Source of the DNA: Brevundimonas sp. SL130
GTDB lineage: Bacteria > Pseudomonadota > Alphaproteobacteria > Caulobacterales > Caulobacteraceae
Assembly (NCBI RefSeq): GCF_026625805.1
Contig: NZ_CP113064.1
Coordinates: forward strand, 744,001-808,000
Direction: 5' to 3'
DNA: 64,000 nucleotides
Shown: positions 27,567 through 36,506 of the stretch, one piece after another
Numbering within the stretch: position 1 is the first letter of the stretch
Layout: each line of letters opens with the position of its first letter
Position numbers and translations under genes: made by a program
Notes under the pieces: model-generated
Database searches by the model: none
Told to the model about the DNA's origin: nothing
What the model saw: the letters and a program-made list of their open reading frames with translations, nothing else

Positions 27567-28405
27567 CCACCGCCCTTATCGACGCCTGTTTCGCCGCGCT
27601 GAAGGCCGAGGGCCGCGCGGCCTTTATTCCCTATGTGATGGGGGGGGATCCGTCGCGCGAGGAGGCGCTGGAGCTTCTGCGCGGCCTGCCCGCCGCCGGG
27701 GCCGACATCATCGAACTGGGCTTCCCGTTCAGCGATCCTATGGCCGAGGGGCCGCCGATCCAGCGGGCGGCGATCCGGGGGATGAAGGCCGGCTTCGGCC
27801 TGCGCACCACCATGGATCTGGCCAAGGAATTCCGTAAGGGCGACGACGTCACGCCCATTATCCTGATGGGCTATCTGAATCCGATCGAGAGCCTGGGATA
27901 CGACGCCTTCGCCGCCTATGCGGCCGACTGCGGCATCGACGGGCTGATCGTGGTGGACTGCCCGCCGGAAGAGGCCGGGCCGTTGATCGCGGCGCTGGAC
28001 AAGGTGTCGATCTCGCTGATCCGTCTGGCGACGCCGACCTCGGACGACGAACGGCTGAAGATCGTGGTCCAGGGCACTTCGGGCTTTGTCTATTATGTCG
28101 CCGTCGCGGGCGTGACGGGGGTCAAGGAGGCGAACGCCGAGGTGGTGGCGCCGGCGGTGGAGCGGGTGCGCAAGGCGTCCGGTCTGCCGGTCGCGGTCGG
28201 CTTCGGGGTCAAGACGCCCGAGCGGGCGGCCGAGATCGCGCGGGTGGCCGATGCGGTGGTGGTCGGTTCGGCCCTGGTGGACGAGGTGGCGGCCGCGCTG
28301 GAGGCCGGCGAAGCCGTTGCGCCGCGCGTCCTGGCCCGGGTCAAGGCGCTGGGCGATGCGGTTCGGTCGGTGCGGACTGGTGCATCCCTGGCGGAAACCG
28401 TCTAA
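27563..28405 (+). CDS. trpA: tryptophan synthase alpha chain
   Basis: The 280-residue TIM-barrel subunit cleaves indole-glycerol phosphate. The catalytic Glu is E51 in ELGFPFSDP. The position of the second catalytic Asp of Salmonella TrpA (D60) is occupied by E62 in MAEGP, a common conservative change. VYYVAVAGVTG is near 173-183 and GFGVKTPE near 213-220. It pairs with trpB despite the intervening small gene. Confidence 0.96.
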   Translation: MTTALIDACFAALKAEGRAAFIPYVMGGDPSREEALELLRGLPAAGADIIELGFPFSDPMAEGPPIQRAAIRGMKAGFGLRTTMDLAKEFRKGDDVTPIILMGYLNPIESLGYDAFAAYAADCGIDGLIVVDCPPEEAGPLIAALDKVSISLIRLATPTSDDERLKIVVQGTSGFVYYVAVAGVTGVKEANAEVVAPAVERVRKASGLPVAVGFGVKTPERAAEIARVADAVVVGSALVDEVAAALEAGEAVAPRVLARVKALGDAVRSVRTGASLAETV

Positions 28406-28415
28406 GAGCCCGCCC

Positions 28416-29306
28416 ATGATCGACAAGAGCAAACCCCAGGAGAAGCGCGGCGGCTGGCTGAGCCGTTTCGCGCCCGGCGTCCGCAAGATCGTGTCGCGCC
28501 GCGACACCCCCGACAATCTGTGGGTCAAGGACCCCGATACCGGCGAGATGCTGTATCGCTCGGACCTTGAGGCCTCGCTGTGGGTGACGCCGTCGGGCCG
28601 CCATATGCGGATCGACGCGCCGACGCGGCTGAAGGCCACCTTCGACGGCGGCCAGTATGAGTCCATCGACACGCCGGACGTGCCGGAAGATCCGCTGAAA
28701 TTCTCGGACGGCAAGTCCTACAAGGATCGCCTGAGCGCGGCGCGCAAGGCGGCGGGGCGCAAGGACACCATGGCCATCGGCTATGGCGTCGTCGGCGGCC
28801 AAGAGGCCGTGGTGATCGTTCAGGACTTCACCTTCATGGGCGGGTCGCTGGGCATGGCGGCCGGCGAGGCCTTCATCAAGGCCGCGCGCGAGGCCGTGGC
28901 CCGCAAGGTTCCGATGATCTGTTTCACCGCCGCCGGCGGCGCGCGGATGCAGGAAGGCGCCCTGTCGCTGATGCAGATGGCGCGCACCACCCTGGCCATC
29001 CAGGAGCTGAAGGCGGCGACCCTGCCCTATGCCGTGGTCCTGACCGATCCGACGACGGGCGGGGTGACCGCCTCCTACGCCATGCTGGGCGATGTGCATC
29101 TAGCCGAGCCGGGCGCCCTGATCGGCTTCGCCGGTCCACGCGTGATCGAGGCCACCATCCGCGAGAAACTGCCGCCGGGCTTCCAGCGCGCCGAATATCT
29201 GCAAGAAAAGGGCATGGTCGACCGGGTGGTCGTCCGCGCCGACCTGCCGCGTGTCCTGGGCCAGATCCTGTCCATGCTGATGGGCGGCGCGCGCGCAGCG
29301 GCCTGA
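28416..29306 (+). CDS. accD: acetyl-CoA carboxylase carboxyltransferase subunit beta, zinc ribbon lost
   Basis: A 296-residue AccD, which with AccA transfers carboxyl from biotin to acetyl-CoA for fatty-acid synthesis. The carboxyltransferase core is complete: FMGGSLGMAAGEAF, FTAAGGARMQEGALSLMQM, DPTTGGVTASYAMLGD, GFAGPRVIE. The N-terminal ribbon that normally has two CxxC pairs reads WVKDPDTGEMLYR and WVTPSGRHMRI. The four Cys positions are therefore D39, T42, T58 and G61. The flanking sequence is well conserved. It lies 10 bp after trpA. Confidence 0.96.
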   Translation: MIDKSKPQEKRGGWLSRFAPGVRKIVSRRDTPDNLWVKDPDTGEMLYRSDLEASLWVTPSGRHMRIDAPTRLKATFDGGQYESIDTPDVPEDPLKFSDGKSYKDRLSAARKAAGRKDTMAIGYGVVGGQEAVVIVQDFTFMGGSLGMAAGEAFIKAAREAVARKVPMICFTAAGGARMQEGALSLMQMARTTLAIQELKAATLPYAVVLTDPTTGGVTASYAMLGDVHLAEPGALIGFAGPRVIEATIREKLPPGFQRAEYLQEKGMVDRVVVRADLPRVLGQILSMLMGGARAAA

Positions 29307-29316
29307 TATTTTATCT

Positions 29317-29424
29317 CGTCATCCTAGGCCTTGTGCCTAGGATCCATAAACACCGACGGCAGGGCCGGTGGCTCTATGCTCGACACCGGGCGTATGGATC
29401 CTAGGCACAAGGCCTAGGATGACG
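29317..29424. repeat. inverted intergenic repeat, family B copy 2
   Basis: It has the same arms as the copy at 22591-22714: CGTCATCCTAGGCCTTGTGC on the left and its reverse complement on the right. The inner part is shorter and different but again ends CACCGGGCGTATGGATCC. It separates accD from folC. Confidence 0.9.
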
Positions 29425-29446
29425 TTCGGAGTGGGACGAACAAGGC

Positions 29447-30727
29447 GTGGCGATGGACCCCATTTCAGAACGTCTGCGCGCCCGACATCCGCAGCGGATC
29501 GATCTGTCGCTGGATCGGATGAAGGCCCTGTGCGCGGCGCTCGGCGATCCGCAGCATCGGTTGCCGCCGGTGGTTCATGTCGCGGGGACGAACGGCAAGG
29601 GGTCCACTGTGGCCATGATCCGGGCCATCGCCGAGGCGGCGGGTCTGAAGGTCCATGCCTATACCTCGCCCCATCTGGTGCGGTTCAACGAGCGGATCCG
29701 GCTGGCGGGGCGGTTGATCGAGGACGATCAGCTGAACGCCATCCTCGACCGGATCGAAGGGGTCGGCAGCGAGGCGACGGTGTTCGAAAGCACCACCGCC
29801 GCCGCCTTCCTGGCCATGGCCGAGACCCCGGCCGACCTGGCCATAATCGAGGTCGGACTGGGCGGGGTGCTGGACGCCACCAATGTGATCGAACGGCCGC
29901 TGCTGAGCGTGATCGCGCCGGTCGACTATGACCATGCCGAGTTCCTCGGGACGGATCTGGCCGGCATCGCTGCCGAGAAGGCCGGGGTGCTGAAGTCTGG
30001 GGCGCCGGGCGTGATCGCGCGCCAGCAGGAGGCGGCCATGGCGGCCATCGAGCGCGCCGCCCTGGCGGTGCATGCCCCCCTGACGGTCATGGGGGTGGAT
30101 TTCGACGCCTGGGCCGAGCGGGGCGGGATGGTGTTCCAGAACCAGGAGCGGTTCCTGGACCTTCCGGCGCCGGGGCTGGCGGGCGCGCACCAGATCGACA
30201 ATGCGGGGGTCGCGGTGGCGGCGGCGCTGGAGCTGGACCTGCCCGAGGCCGCCATTGCGCAGGGGCTGAAGACCGTGCGCTGGCCCGCGCGGCTGCAACG
30301 GATTTCGGCCGGTCCTTACGGCGATGCGGCCAAGGCGGCCGACGCCGAACTGTGGCTGGACGGGGGGCATAATCCCCATGCCGGGCGGGCGCTGGCGGCG
30401 TTCTTGGCCGAGCGTCAGGCGCGGGCGCCGCGTCCGCTGGCCCTGATCTGCGGCATGCTGTCGAACAAGGACGCGGGCGGTTTCTTTGCGGCCTTGAAGG
30501 ACAGCCAGGCGACGGTCTTCACCGTCGGCTTCGACGGGGCGGCGGCGGATCCGGCGGCCCTGGCGGCCGTGGCGCGCGGCCATGGACTGGCGGCGACGCC
30601 GGCGGGGTCGGTCGGCGAGGCGGTGAATATGGCGCTGCGGTTCGGCGCGGGACGGGTGGCGATCTGCGGGTCGCTGTATCTGGCGGGCGAGGTGCTGGGG
30701 GCCAGCCGCGAGACCTGGCCGGAGTGA
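29447..30727 (+). CDS. folC: folylpolyglutamate synthase / dihydrofolate synthase
   Basis: The 426-residue ATP-dependent Mur-ligase-fold enzyme adds glutamate to folates. The P-loop is VAGTNGKGSTVAM (near 45-57). TSPHLVRFNERIRL is near 74-87, EVGLGGVLDATN near 136-147, and DGGHNPHAGRAL near 305-316. The start is a GTG at 29447, with an ATG two codons later also possible. Its proximity to accD and trp genes is common in alphaproteobacteria. Confidence 0.95.
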   Translation: MAMDPISERLRARHPQRIDLSLDRMKALCAALGDPQHRLPPVVHVAGTNGKGSTVAMIRAIAEAAGLKVHAYTSPHLVRFNERIRLAGRLIEDDQLNAILDRIEGVGSEATVFESTTAAAFLAMAETPADLAIIEVGLGGVLDATNVIERPLLSVIAPVDYDHAEFLGTDLAGIAAEKAGVLKSGAPGVIARQQEAAMAAIERAALAVHAPLTVMGVDFDAWAERGGMVFQNQERFLDLPAPGLAGAHQIDNAGVAVAAALELDLPEAAIAQGLKTVRWPARLQRISAGPYGDAAKAADAELWLDGGHNPHAGRALAAFLAERQARAPRPLALICGMLSNKDAGGFFAALKDSQATVFTVGFDGAAADPAALAAVARGHGLAATPAGSVGEAVNMALRFGAGRVAICGSLYLAGEVLGASRETWPE

Positions 30728-30733
30728 CGTCGT

Positions 30734-30865
30734 CTCCCGCCCCTTCATGGGGAGGGATGATCGCGCAGCGATCAGGGTGGGGCCCGAAAGGGCGTGAGCG
30801 AGGTTCTGACTGCCCCACCCCGGCTGCGCTCCGCTTCGCCGCCCCTCCCCATGAAGGGGAGGGAG
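30734..30865. repeat. intergenic palindromic repeat, family C copy 1
   Basis: About 132 bp with ends CCCCTTCATGGGGAGGG and CCCTCCCCATGAAGGGGAGGG. The inside contains GATCGCGCAGCGATC, GGTGGGGCCCGAAAGGGCG and CTGCCCCACCC. The reverse complement of this whole arrangement is present at 41666-41797. It lies between the convergent folC and a small gene. Confidence 0.88.
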
Positions 30866-30871
30866 AGTTTT

Positions 30872-31069
30872 CTACTTGCTCATCCAGGGGCGGGACTTGC
30901 CGGCGGCGATGCGGGCGTTCTGTTCGCGTTGGAAGCGGCCGCCGCGCGGGGCTTGGGGACGGGCGTCGAGCGCCGCCTTCTTCAGGCGCAGGGCGCGTTG
31001 GACGGGGGTTTCGTCGGAGGGGGCGGGGGCGGGGGCGGACGGGTCCGGGGTTTGATCGTCTTGGCTCAT
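30872..31069 (-). CDS. small conserved hypothetical protein
   Basis: A 65-residue, highly charged protein. The N-terminal third is acidic and Pro/Ala-rich. The C-terminal half is RALRLKKAALDARPQAPRGGRFQREQNARIAAGKSRPWMSK, a pattern I associate with a small alphaproteobacterial family of unknown function. No membrane segment or signal is visible. It is likely cytoplasmic and possibly nucleic-acid-binding given its basic C-terminus; this is inference. Confidence 0.6.
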   Translation of the reverse strand: MSQDDQTPDPSAPAPAPSDETPVQRALRLKKAALDARPQAPRGGRFQREQNARIAAGKSRPWMSK

Positions 31070-31151
31070 GGGGCCTGACCTATCACACTGGGGCAGGCTT
31101 CGTCCCGAAGACGTGAAGCCGCGGCCCGGCGACCCGGTTGCTGGGCATTGT

Positions 31152-31165
31152 TGTTAGCGCTACCA
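31152..31165 (+). promoter_or_regulatory. XylR-type (LacI family) operator candidate
   Basis: TGTTAGCGCTACCA is a near-palindrome with a central CG, typical of LacI-family operators. It matches the operator I recall from the Caulobacter xylose promoter. It lies about 28 bp upstream of the GH39 gene. Confidence 0.6.
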
Positions 31166-31192
31166 AAAGAAAAACAACAACGGATGGAAACC

Positions 31193-32767
31193 ATGGATCG
31201 GATCAAGATGTCAGGTCGTGCGGGGTTGGCCCTGATCGGGGCCTTGGCGATGCTGGCGGGGCCTGCGGTGGCGCAGAGCGCTCGACCCATCGTGGTGGAC
31301 GCCCGAGGGGCGACGACGCCGCGCGACCGAATGGCCGACTTCTCGGTCGGGGCCGACTATCCCGGAACGACCGGCCGCGAGGACGCCCTGGCCCAGTTGC
31401 AGACGGTGCGCGACGAGCTGGGCTTCCGCTACATCCGCTTCCACGACATCTTCCACGACGACATGGGCGTCTATCGCGAGGTGGACGGCCGGCCGGTCTA
31501 TGACTGGACCCGCATCGATCAGCTTTACGACCGGATGCTGGGCATGGGGATCAAGCCCTTCATCGAACTGGGCTTTACGCCGGATGCGATGAAGACCTCG
31601 GACCAGACCATCTTCTACTGGAAGGGCAATACCTCCCATCCGCAGCCGGAGAAGTGGAGCGGACTGATCGACGCCTTCGTGCGCCACCTGATCGACCGCT
31701 ACGGCGCCGAAGAGGTCCGGTCCTGGTATTTCGAGTTCTGGAACGAGCCGAACCTGGCCGGCTTCTGGGAAGGGGCCGATCAGGCCGCCTATTTTGACTA
31801 CTACGGTCGCACGGTCCGCGCCATCAAGGCGGTGGATCCGGCGTTGAGGGTCGGTGGTCCCGCCACGGCCGGCGCGGACTGGGTCCCGGAATTCCTCGCC
31901 TATGCCGAGCAGCACCACCTGCCGGTCGACTTCATCGCCACCCACACCTATGGCGTCGAAGGGGGCTTCCTGGACGAGAAGGGCGAGGGCGATAACAAGC
32001 TGTCGCGCGCGCCGGACGCCATTGTTTCGGATGTCCGCAAGGTGAGGGGGCAGATCGAGGCCTCGTCGCGACCCGGCCTGCCGTTGTTCTTCACCGAATG
32101 GAGCACCAGCTATAATCCGCGCGACCCGATCCACGACGACTATTTCGGCGCTTCCTATATCCTGACCAAGCTGCGCGAGAGCGAGGGCCTGGTTCAGGGC
32201 ATGAGCTACTGGGCCTTCAGCGACCTGTTCGAGGAGCCGGGGGTGCAGACCAAGCCTTTCGACGGCGGCTTCGGCCTGATGAACCCGCAAGGGCTGCGCA
32301 AGCCGACCTTCTTCGCCTACAAATATCTGAACAGCCTGGGCGACCGGGAGCTGCCCACCGGCGACGCCCAGAGCATCGCGGCGCTGAAGGGCGAGACGGT
32401 GCAGGTGCTGGCCTGGCGCTATGAACTGCCGGACCAGCCGATCAGCAACCGGCCCTTCTTCCGTCAGGTGCGCGAGCCGTCGGCGGCGGCGCCGCTGGAC
32501 ATCGTGGTTCAGAACCTGACGCCCGGCGTCCACCGCGCGGCGGTGCGGCGGGTCGGGTTCCAGTCCAACGACGCCTATACGGCCTATCTGGAAATGGGGG
32601 CGCCGGCGGCGCTGGACGCCGCCCAGTTGCAGCGGCTGAACGACCTGACGCGCGATACGCCCGAGGTGCAGTCCGTCACCGTCGGGGCCGACGGGCGGGG
32701 ACGGCTGAGCGTGCCGATGAAGACCTATGACGTGGTGCTGGTGGAGATCGATCCGGCCCGTCCGTAA
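31193..32767 (+). CDS. GH39-type beta-xylosidase, exported
   Basis: A 524-residue protein with a signal peptide (about 1-28, ending AVAQS). The glycoside hydrolase clan-A barrel places the acid/base Glu in FEFWNEPNL (E185) and the nucleophile Glu in FFTEWSTS (E302). These are the arrangement and surroundings of family 39 beta-xylosidases. A C-terminal beta-sandwich follows from about residue 400. It probably releases xylose in the periplasm or outside. The XylR-like site upstream agrees. The alternative start is 31184. Confidence 0.85.
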   Translation: MDRIKMSGRAGLALIGALAMLAGPAVAQSARPIVVDARGATTPRDRMADFSVGADYPGTTGREDALAQLQTVRDELGFRYIRFHDIFHDDMGVYREVDGRPVYDWTRIDQLYDRMLGMGIKPFIELGFTPDAMKTSDQTIFYWKGNTSHPQPEKWSGLIDAFVRHLIDRYGAEEVRSWYFEFWNEPNLAGFWEGADQAAYFDYYGRTVRAIKAVDPALRVGGPATAGADWVPEFLAYAEQHHLPVDFIATHTYGVEGGFLDEKGEGDNKLSRAPDAIVSDVRKVRGQIEASSRPGLPLFFTEWSTSYNPRDPIHDDYFGASYILTKLRESEGLVQGMSYWAFSDLFEEPGVQTKPFDGGFGLMNPQGLRKPTFFAYKYLNSLGDRELPTGDAQSIAALKGETVQVLAWRYELPDQPISNRPFFRQVREPSAAAPLDIVVQNLTPGVHRAAVRRVGFQSNDAYTAYLEMGAPAALDAAQLQRLNDLTRDTPEVQSVTVGADGRGRLSVPMKTYDVVLVEIDPARP

Positions 32768-32772
32768 AACGA

Positions 32773-32804
32773 AAACGCCCGCCGGTCGGAACCGGCGGGC
32801 GTTT
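32773..32804. terminator. bidirectional intrinsic terminator
   Basis: AAACGCCCGCCGGT and ACCGGCGGGCGTTT form a perfect 14-bp stem around the tetraloop CGGA. The A-run on one side and T-run on the other suit both convergent genes, the xylosidase and trxA. Confidence 0.9.
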
Positions 32805-32828
32805 GATCTTCAGCGACCCATCAGGGGA

Positions 32829-33164
32829 TCAGGCGTCGGCCTTGACGCCCGCCTCGGCCAGCCATTCGACGATCTTGCCCTTGGGCATGGCGCCGACCTT
32901 CATCGAGGTCATCTGGCCGTCCTTGAACAGCATCAGGGTCGGGATGCCCTTCACGCCCAGCTTGGACGGGGTCAGGGGGCTGTCGTCGATATTGATCTTG
33001 GCCACCGTGACCTGACCGCCCAGTTCGTCGGCGATCTGTTCCAGCGCCGGGCCGATCTGTTTGCAGGGGCCGCACCATTCGGCCCAGAAGTCCACCAGGA
33101 CGGGGGTGGAGGATTTCAGGACGTCGGCGTCGAAGCTTTCGTCCGTGACTTTTACAGTCGCCAT
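32829..33164 (-). CDS. trxA: thioredoxin
   Basis: The 111-residue thioredoxin has the active site WCGPCK (Cys31 and Cys34), FWAEW before it and KGIPTLMLFKDG with the cis-Pro near 72-83. It reduces protein disulfides in the cytoplasm and serves ribonucleotide reductase. The ATG at 33164 gives the usual MATVKVTDESF start. folC is the next gene beyond the xylosidase, and a folC/trxA neighbourhood is common in alphaproteobacteria. Confidence 0.96.
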   Translation of the reverse strand: MATVKVTDESFDADVLKSSTPVLVDFWAEWCGPCKQIGPALEQIADELGGQVTVAKINIDDSPLTPSKLGVKGIPTLMLFKDGQMTSMKVGAMPKGKIVEWLAEAGVKADA

Positions 33165-33351
33165 CAATGGCTCCTTGGCGCGCCGGCGCTCGGCCCACGG
33201 GGCCTTGCTGCTCGAGCGCAGGTTGAAATTGTCCGGTCTGTCCGGGTTCAGCCGCAGATGTGGGAGCGAATCGCGGCTAATTCAACTCCCGCCATCGACC
33301 GCGTCCGCGCGCCTGCTCCGTCGCCGTCGGGCTTGTCCCGGGGCGGGCGGC

Positions 33352-34029
33352 TTAGCCCTTCGACGCCCGGAACGCCGCCACGGCGTCCACGGTCGCGCGG
33401 ACCTTGGCCTCGATGGCGGCCCAGTCGCCCGACTTGACCGCCTCGTCCGTCACAAGCTTCGATCCCATACCGGCGGCCACGATGCCGGCGCCGAACCATT
33501 TGGCGATGGAGGCTTCATCGGGGTCCACGCCGCCCGTCGGCATGATCTTGACCCAGGGCATCGGTCCCTTGACCGCCTTGACGAAGTCCGGGCCGCCGAC
33601 CGACGAACCGGGGAACAGTTTGACGATGTCGCAGCCCAGCTCGTGCGCCTCGCCGATGTCCGTCACCGAGCCGCAGCCGGGGAAATAGGCGACCATGCGC
33701 CGGTTGCAGACCTTGGCCACATCGGGGACCAGGCAGGGGCTGACGACAAAGCGCGCGCCCCGGTTCAGATAAAGCGACGCCGTGCCGCTATCGACCACCG
33801 AGCCGATGCCCAGCACCACATCAGGGTCGGTCTTGATCAGTTCGCGATTGATCTCGCCGAACAGGTCGCAGGCGAAATCGCCGCGATTGGTGAACTCGAC
33901 CACCGGCGCCCCGCCGCGCGCACAGGCCCGAATGACGTTCAGGCTGACCTCGGGATCGGGATGATAGAAGACCGGGCAGACGCCCTGGGTCTCGAGCGCC
34001 TGAAGCACGCTGACGCGATCATGGGCCAT
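33352..34029 (-). CDS. eda: 2-keto-3-deoxy-6-phosphogluconate (KDPG/KHG) aldolase
   Basis: A 225-residue class I aldolase of the Entner-Doudoroff pathway family. VFYHPDPEVSLNVIRACARGGAPVVEFTNRG lies near 20-50, with the catalytic-type Glu in VEFT. GIGSVVDSGTA is near 74-84, the Schiff-base Lys in DIVKLFPGS near 135-143, and the phosphate-binding IMPTGGVDPDEA near 162-173. Substrate could be KDPG, KHG or a relative (KDPGal). It is divergent from nothing nearby and is probably monocistronic. Confidence 0.88.
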   Translation of the reverse strand: MAHDRVSVLQALETQGVCPVFYHPDPEVSLNVIRACARGGAPVVEFTNRGDFACDLFGEINRELIKTDPDVVLGIGSVVDSGTASLYLNRGARFVVSPCLVPDVAKVCNRRMVAYFPGCGSVTDIGEAHELGCDIVKLFPGSSVGGPDFVKAVKGPMPWVKIMPTGGVDPDEASIAKWFGAGIVAAGMGSKLVTDEAVKSGDWAAIEAKVRATVDAVAAFRASKG

Positions 34030-34192
34030 GTCTTAATCTCCGCCTGTCCCGACCCGCGCCGGAACGCCTGTGTTGCACCGACCGGTCGCCCGGCCTTCAC
34101 GCCTTGCTTATCCCAGCCGCCGCCGAAAACGAAAGCGGCTGGGCGGGCTTTGGCGCGCGGCGGCGGAACATATTGTTTCACTGTGGCGCTCC

Positions 34193-34714
34193 TCACCCCG
34201 GCGCGCAGGCCGTCCGCGTCAGCTCATAGGCGGCGAAGCCTTCCTCCGTCCCCGCGCTGTCCTTCATCGTGATCGTCCACTTCAGCCCCGCCGGCCCCAG
34301 GGTCCAGCGGTTGATGAAGCGGGCGTCGGGATAGGCGTAGGCGACCTCGAACCCATCGGCTGTCGGCGCGCCCGCTCCCGTGGCCGTATAGTCGCCGCCG
34401 AAACTGTCGGCCCAGAAGGCGGAGATGGTCTCAGCCGCGCCCTCGGGCGTCGACTTTCCGCCGAAGATCAGGTGGGCCGCATACCGGTCGGCGGGGTCGG
34501 TCGTCGCCTCGCTGTCGGCCTCGATCAAAAACAGGGCGCCGTCGGCGATGGGGCTGGCGGCCAGCCGGATCGTCACCGGCTTGCCCATCACCGCGCCTGC
34601 GCCCTGCCAGCATCCGGCCAAGGCCGTGACCTGCGACGGCACGACGGCGGCGCCCGGCTCCTGAACGGCCGATCCCACAGTCAGGGCGGCGATTATTCCA
34701 GCGAGGACAGACAT
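34193..34714 (-). CDS. exported protein of unknown function (DUF1579-like)
   Basis: A 173-residue protein with a short N-terminal hydrophobic signal-like segment. The body ALAGCWQGAG-(about 30)-FLIEADSEAT...FWADSFGGDYTATG...FINRWTLGPAGLKWTI resembles lipocalin-like beta-barrels. The WxG start and the final W-x-x-x-G-x-x-W-T-I fit that idea. Function is unknown. It sits alone between eda and the RAM-domain gene. Confidence 0.5.
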   Translation of the reverse strand: MSVLAGIIAALTVGSAVQEPGAAVVPSQVTALAGCWQGAGAVMGKPVTIRLAASPIADGALFLIEADSEATTDPADRYAAHLIFGGKSTPEGAAETISAFWADSFGGDYTATGAGAPTADGFEVAYAYPDARFINRWTLGPAGLKWTITMKDSAGTEEGFAAYELTRTACAPG

Positions 34715-34884
34715 GGCGACTTTTCCAGAGGCTTAAGCTTGACCATGGGCCTAGCACGCCCGCGCAAAGTCTGCGCCATGTCCGCGTCGGGGGCAGGGCG
34801 CCGATTTTCCCATCGGCCGGCCCGCCGTCTTCGACGCCGCGTCCAAAAGGGTTTAGGAGGCGGCCAGCAACAGGAGCCCCCGCC

Positions 34885-35142
34885 ATGATGACCGCCATCT
34901 TCGTCTTCATCAAAACCGAGCTGGGCTACGCCAATGACGTGGCCGCCGACATCGTGGATAATGTCGAGAACGTCTCAGAGGTCTATTCCACCTCGGGCCA
35001 GCATGATCTGCTGGCCAAGTTCAACCTGCCGCGCGACGCCGACATCGGGACCTTCGTGACCAAACAGGTCCAGACCCGCCCGCATGTCCGCGACACCTTC
35101 ACCGTCATCACCTTCTCGCCCTTCCTGCCGTCCAAGGGCTGA
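34885..35142 (+). CDS. stand-alone Lrp/AsnC ligand-binding (RAM) domain protein
   Basis: An 85-residue protein corresponding to only the effector-binding domain of Lrp/AsnC regulators: TAIFVFIKTELGYANDVAADI and VSEVYSTSGQHDLLAKF, then the late TFTVITFSPFL. No helix-turn-helix is present. Stand-alone RAM proteins can bind amino acids and co-assemble with full-length regulators. It lies 68 bp before hmgA on the same strand, so aromatic amino acid sensing is possible (inference). Start alternatives 34885 and 34888. Confidence 0.8.
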   Translation: MMTAIFVFIKTELGYANDVAADIVDNVENVSEVYSTSGQHDLLAKFNLPRDADIGTFVTKQVQTRPHVRDTFTVITFSPFLPSKG

Positions 35143-35210
35143 GCGGTCCCTCGCGACAGGGTGACGCTGGCGCAGCGGGGGGCTAAACCGACGTCATAGG
35201 GAGACACCAC

Positions 35211-36506
35211 ATGACGCGACCCAACGCGCCCGCCTATCAAACCGGCTTCGGCAATCATTTCGCCACCGAGGCCGCGCCCGGCGCCCTGCCCGTGGGCCAG
35301 AACTCGCCGCAGAAGACGCCGATGGGCCTGTACGCCGAACAGTTGTCCGGCACGGCCTTCACCGCCCCGCGCGCCGAGAACCGACGCAGCTGGCTGTACC
35401 GCCTGCGCCCCTCGGCCCAGCACGGCCCCTATGCGCCCTTCGATCAGGGGCGGGTGCGTTCCGGCCCCTTCGACGAGACCCCGCCCAATCCCAACCGGAT
35501 GCGCTGGGACCCTCTGCCCATCCCCGAGGCCCCGACCGACTGGATCGAAGGTCTGGTGACCTATGGCGGCGCCGGCGAGCCCGACGCCGGAACCGGCGCC
35601 GGTATTCACCTGTACGTCGCCAACCGGTCGATGACCGACCGGGTCTTCTACGACGCTGACGGCGAACTGCTGATCGTGCCCCAGCAAGGCGCGCACCGCT
35701 TCGTCACCGAGATGGGGGTGATCGAGGCCGAACCCGGCCACCTGGTCCTGATCCCGCGCGGCGTGCGTTTCCGGGTCGAGATCGACGGACCCGTTCGGGG
35801 CTATGTCTGCGAAAACTACGGCAGCCCGTTCCGCCTGCCCGACCTGGGGCCGATCGGCGCCAACGGCCTGGCCAATCCACGCGATTTCGAGACGCCCGTC
35901 GCGGCGTTCGAGGACGTGGATCGCCCGACCCAGTGCGTCCAGAAATACGGCGGCCGTCTGTGGGCCACGACCTTCGATCACAGCCCGCTCGACGTGGTGG
36001 CCTGGCACGGCAATCTGGCGCCCTGCCGCTATGACACGGCGCGGTTCAACACGATCAACACCGTCAGCTACGACCACCCCGATCCGTCGATCTTCACCGT
36101 CCTGACCAGTCCGTCCGAGACGCCCGGCACGGCCAATATCGACTTCGTCATCTTCCCGCCGCGCTGGATGGTGGCCGAGCACACCTTCCGCCCGCCCTGG
36201 TTCCACCGCAACGTCATGAGCGAGTTCATGGGCCTGGTGACCGGCGCCTATGACGCCAAGGCCGGCGGTTTCGCTCCCGGCGGCGCCAGTCTGCACAACC
36301 GGATGAGCGGCCACGGCCCGGACCAGGCCAGCTACGAGGGCGCGATCAATGCGGACCTTCAGCCGCACAAGATCACGGACACCCTGGCCTTCATGTTCGA
36401 GACCCGGGCCCCGATCCGGGTCACCAAATGGGCGTCGGAATCACCGCAGATGCAGCTGGACTACGACGACGTCTGGTCGGGCTTCGCCAAAGGGCAGGTC
36501 AAATGA
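35211..36506 (+). CDS. hmgA: homogentisate 1,2-dioxygenase
   Basis: The 431-residue Fe(II) cupin-type enzyme opens the ring of homogentisate in tyrosine/phenylalanine breakdown. The N-terminus [13 protein letters not shown] is diagnostic. [21 protein letters not shown] is near 263-283. The metal-ligand region [19 protein letters not shown] lies near 333-351. Length is normal. The stop overlaps the next gene (ATGA). Confidence 0.97.
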   Translation: MTRPNAPAYQTGFGNHFATEAAPGALPVGQNSPQKTPMGLYAEQLSGTAFTAPRAENRRSWLYRLRPSAQHGPYAPFDQGRVRSGPFDETPPNPNRMRWDPLPIPEAPTDWIEGLVTYGGAGEPDAGTGAGIHLYVANRSMTDRVFYDADGELLIVPQQGAHRFVTEMGVIEAEPGHLVLIPRGVRFRVEIDGPVRGYVCENYGSPFRLPDLGPIGANGLANPRDFETPVAAFEDVDRPTQCVQKYGGRLWATTFDHSPLDVVAWHGNLAPCRYDTARFNTINTVSYDHPDPSIFTVLTSPSETPGTANIDFVIFPPRWMVAEHTFRPPWFHRNVMSEFMGLVTGAYDAKAGGFAPGGASLHNRMSGHGPDQASYEGAINADLQPHKITDTLAFMFETRAPIRVTKWASESPQMQLDYDDVWSGFAKGQVK

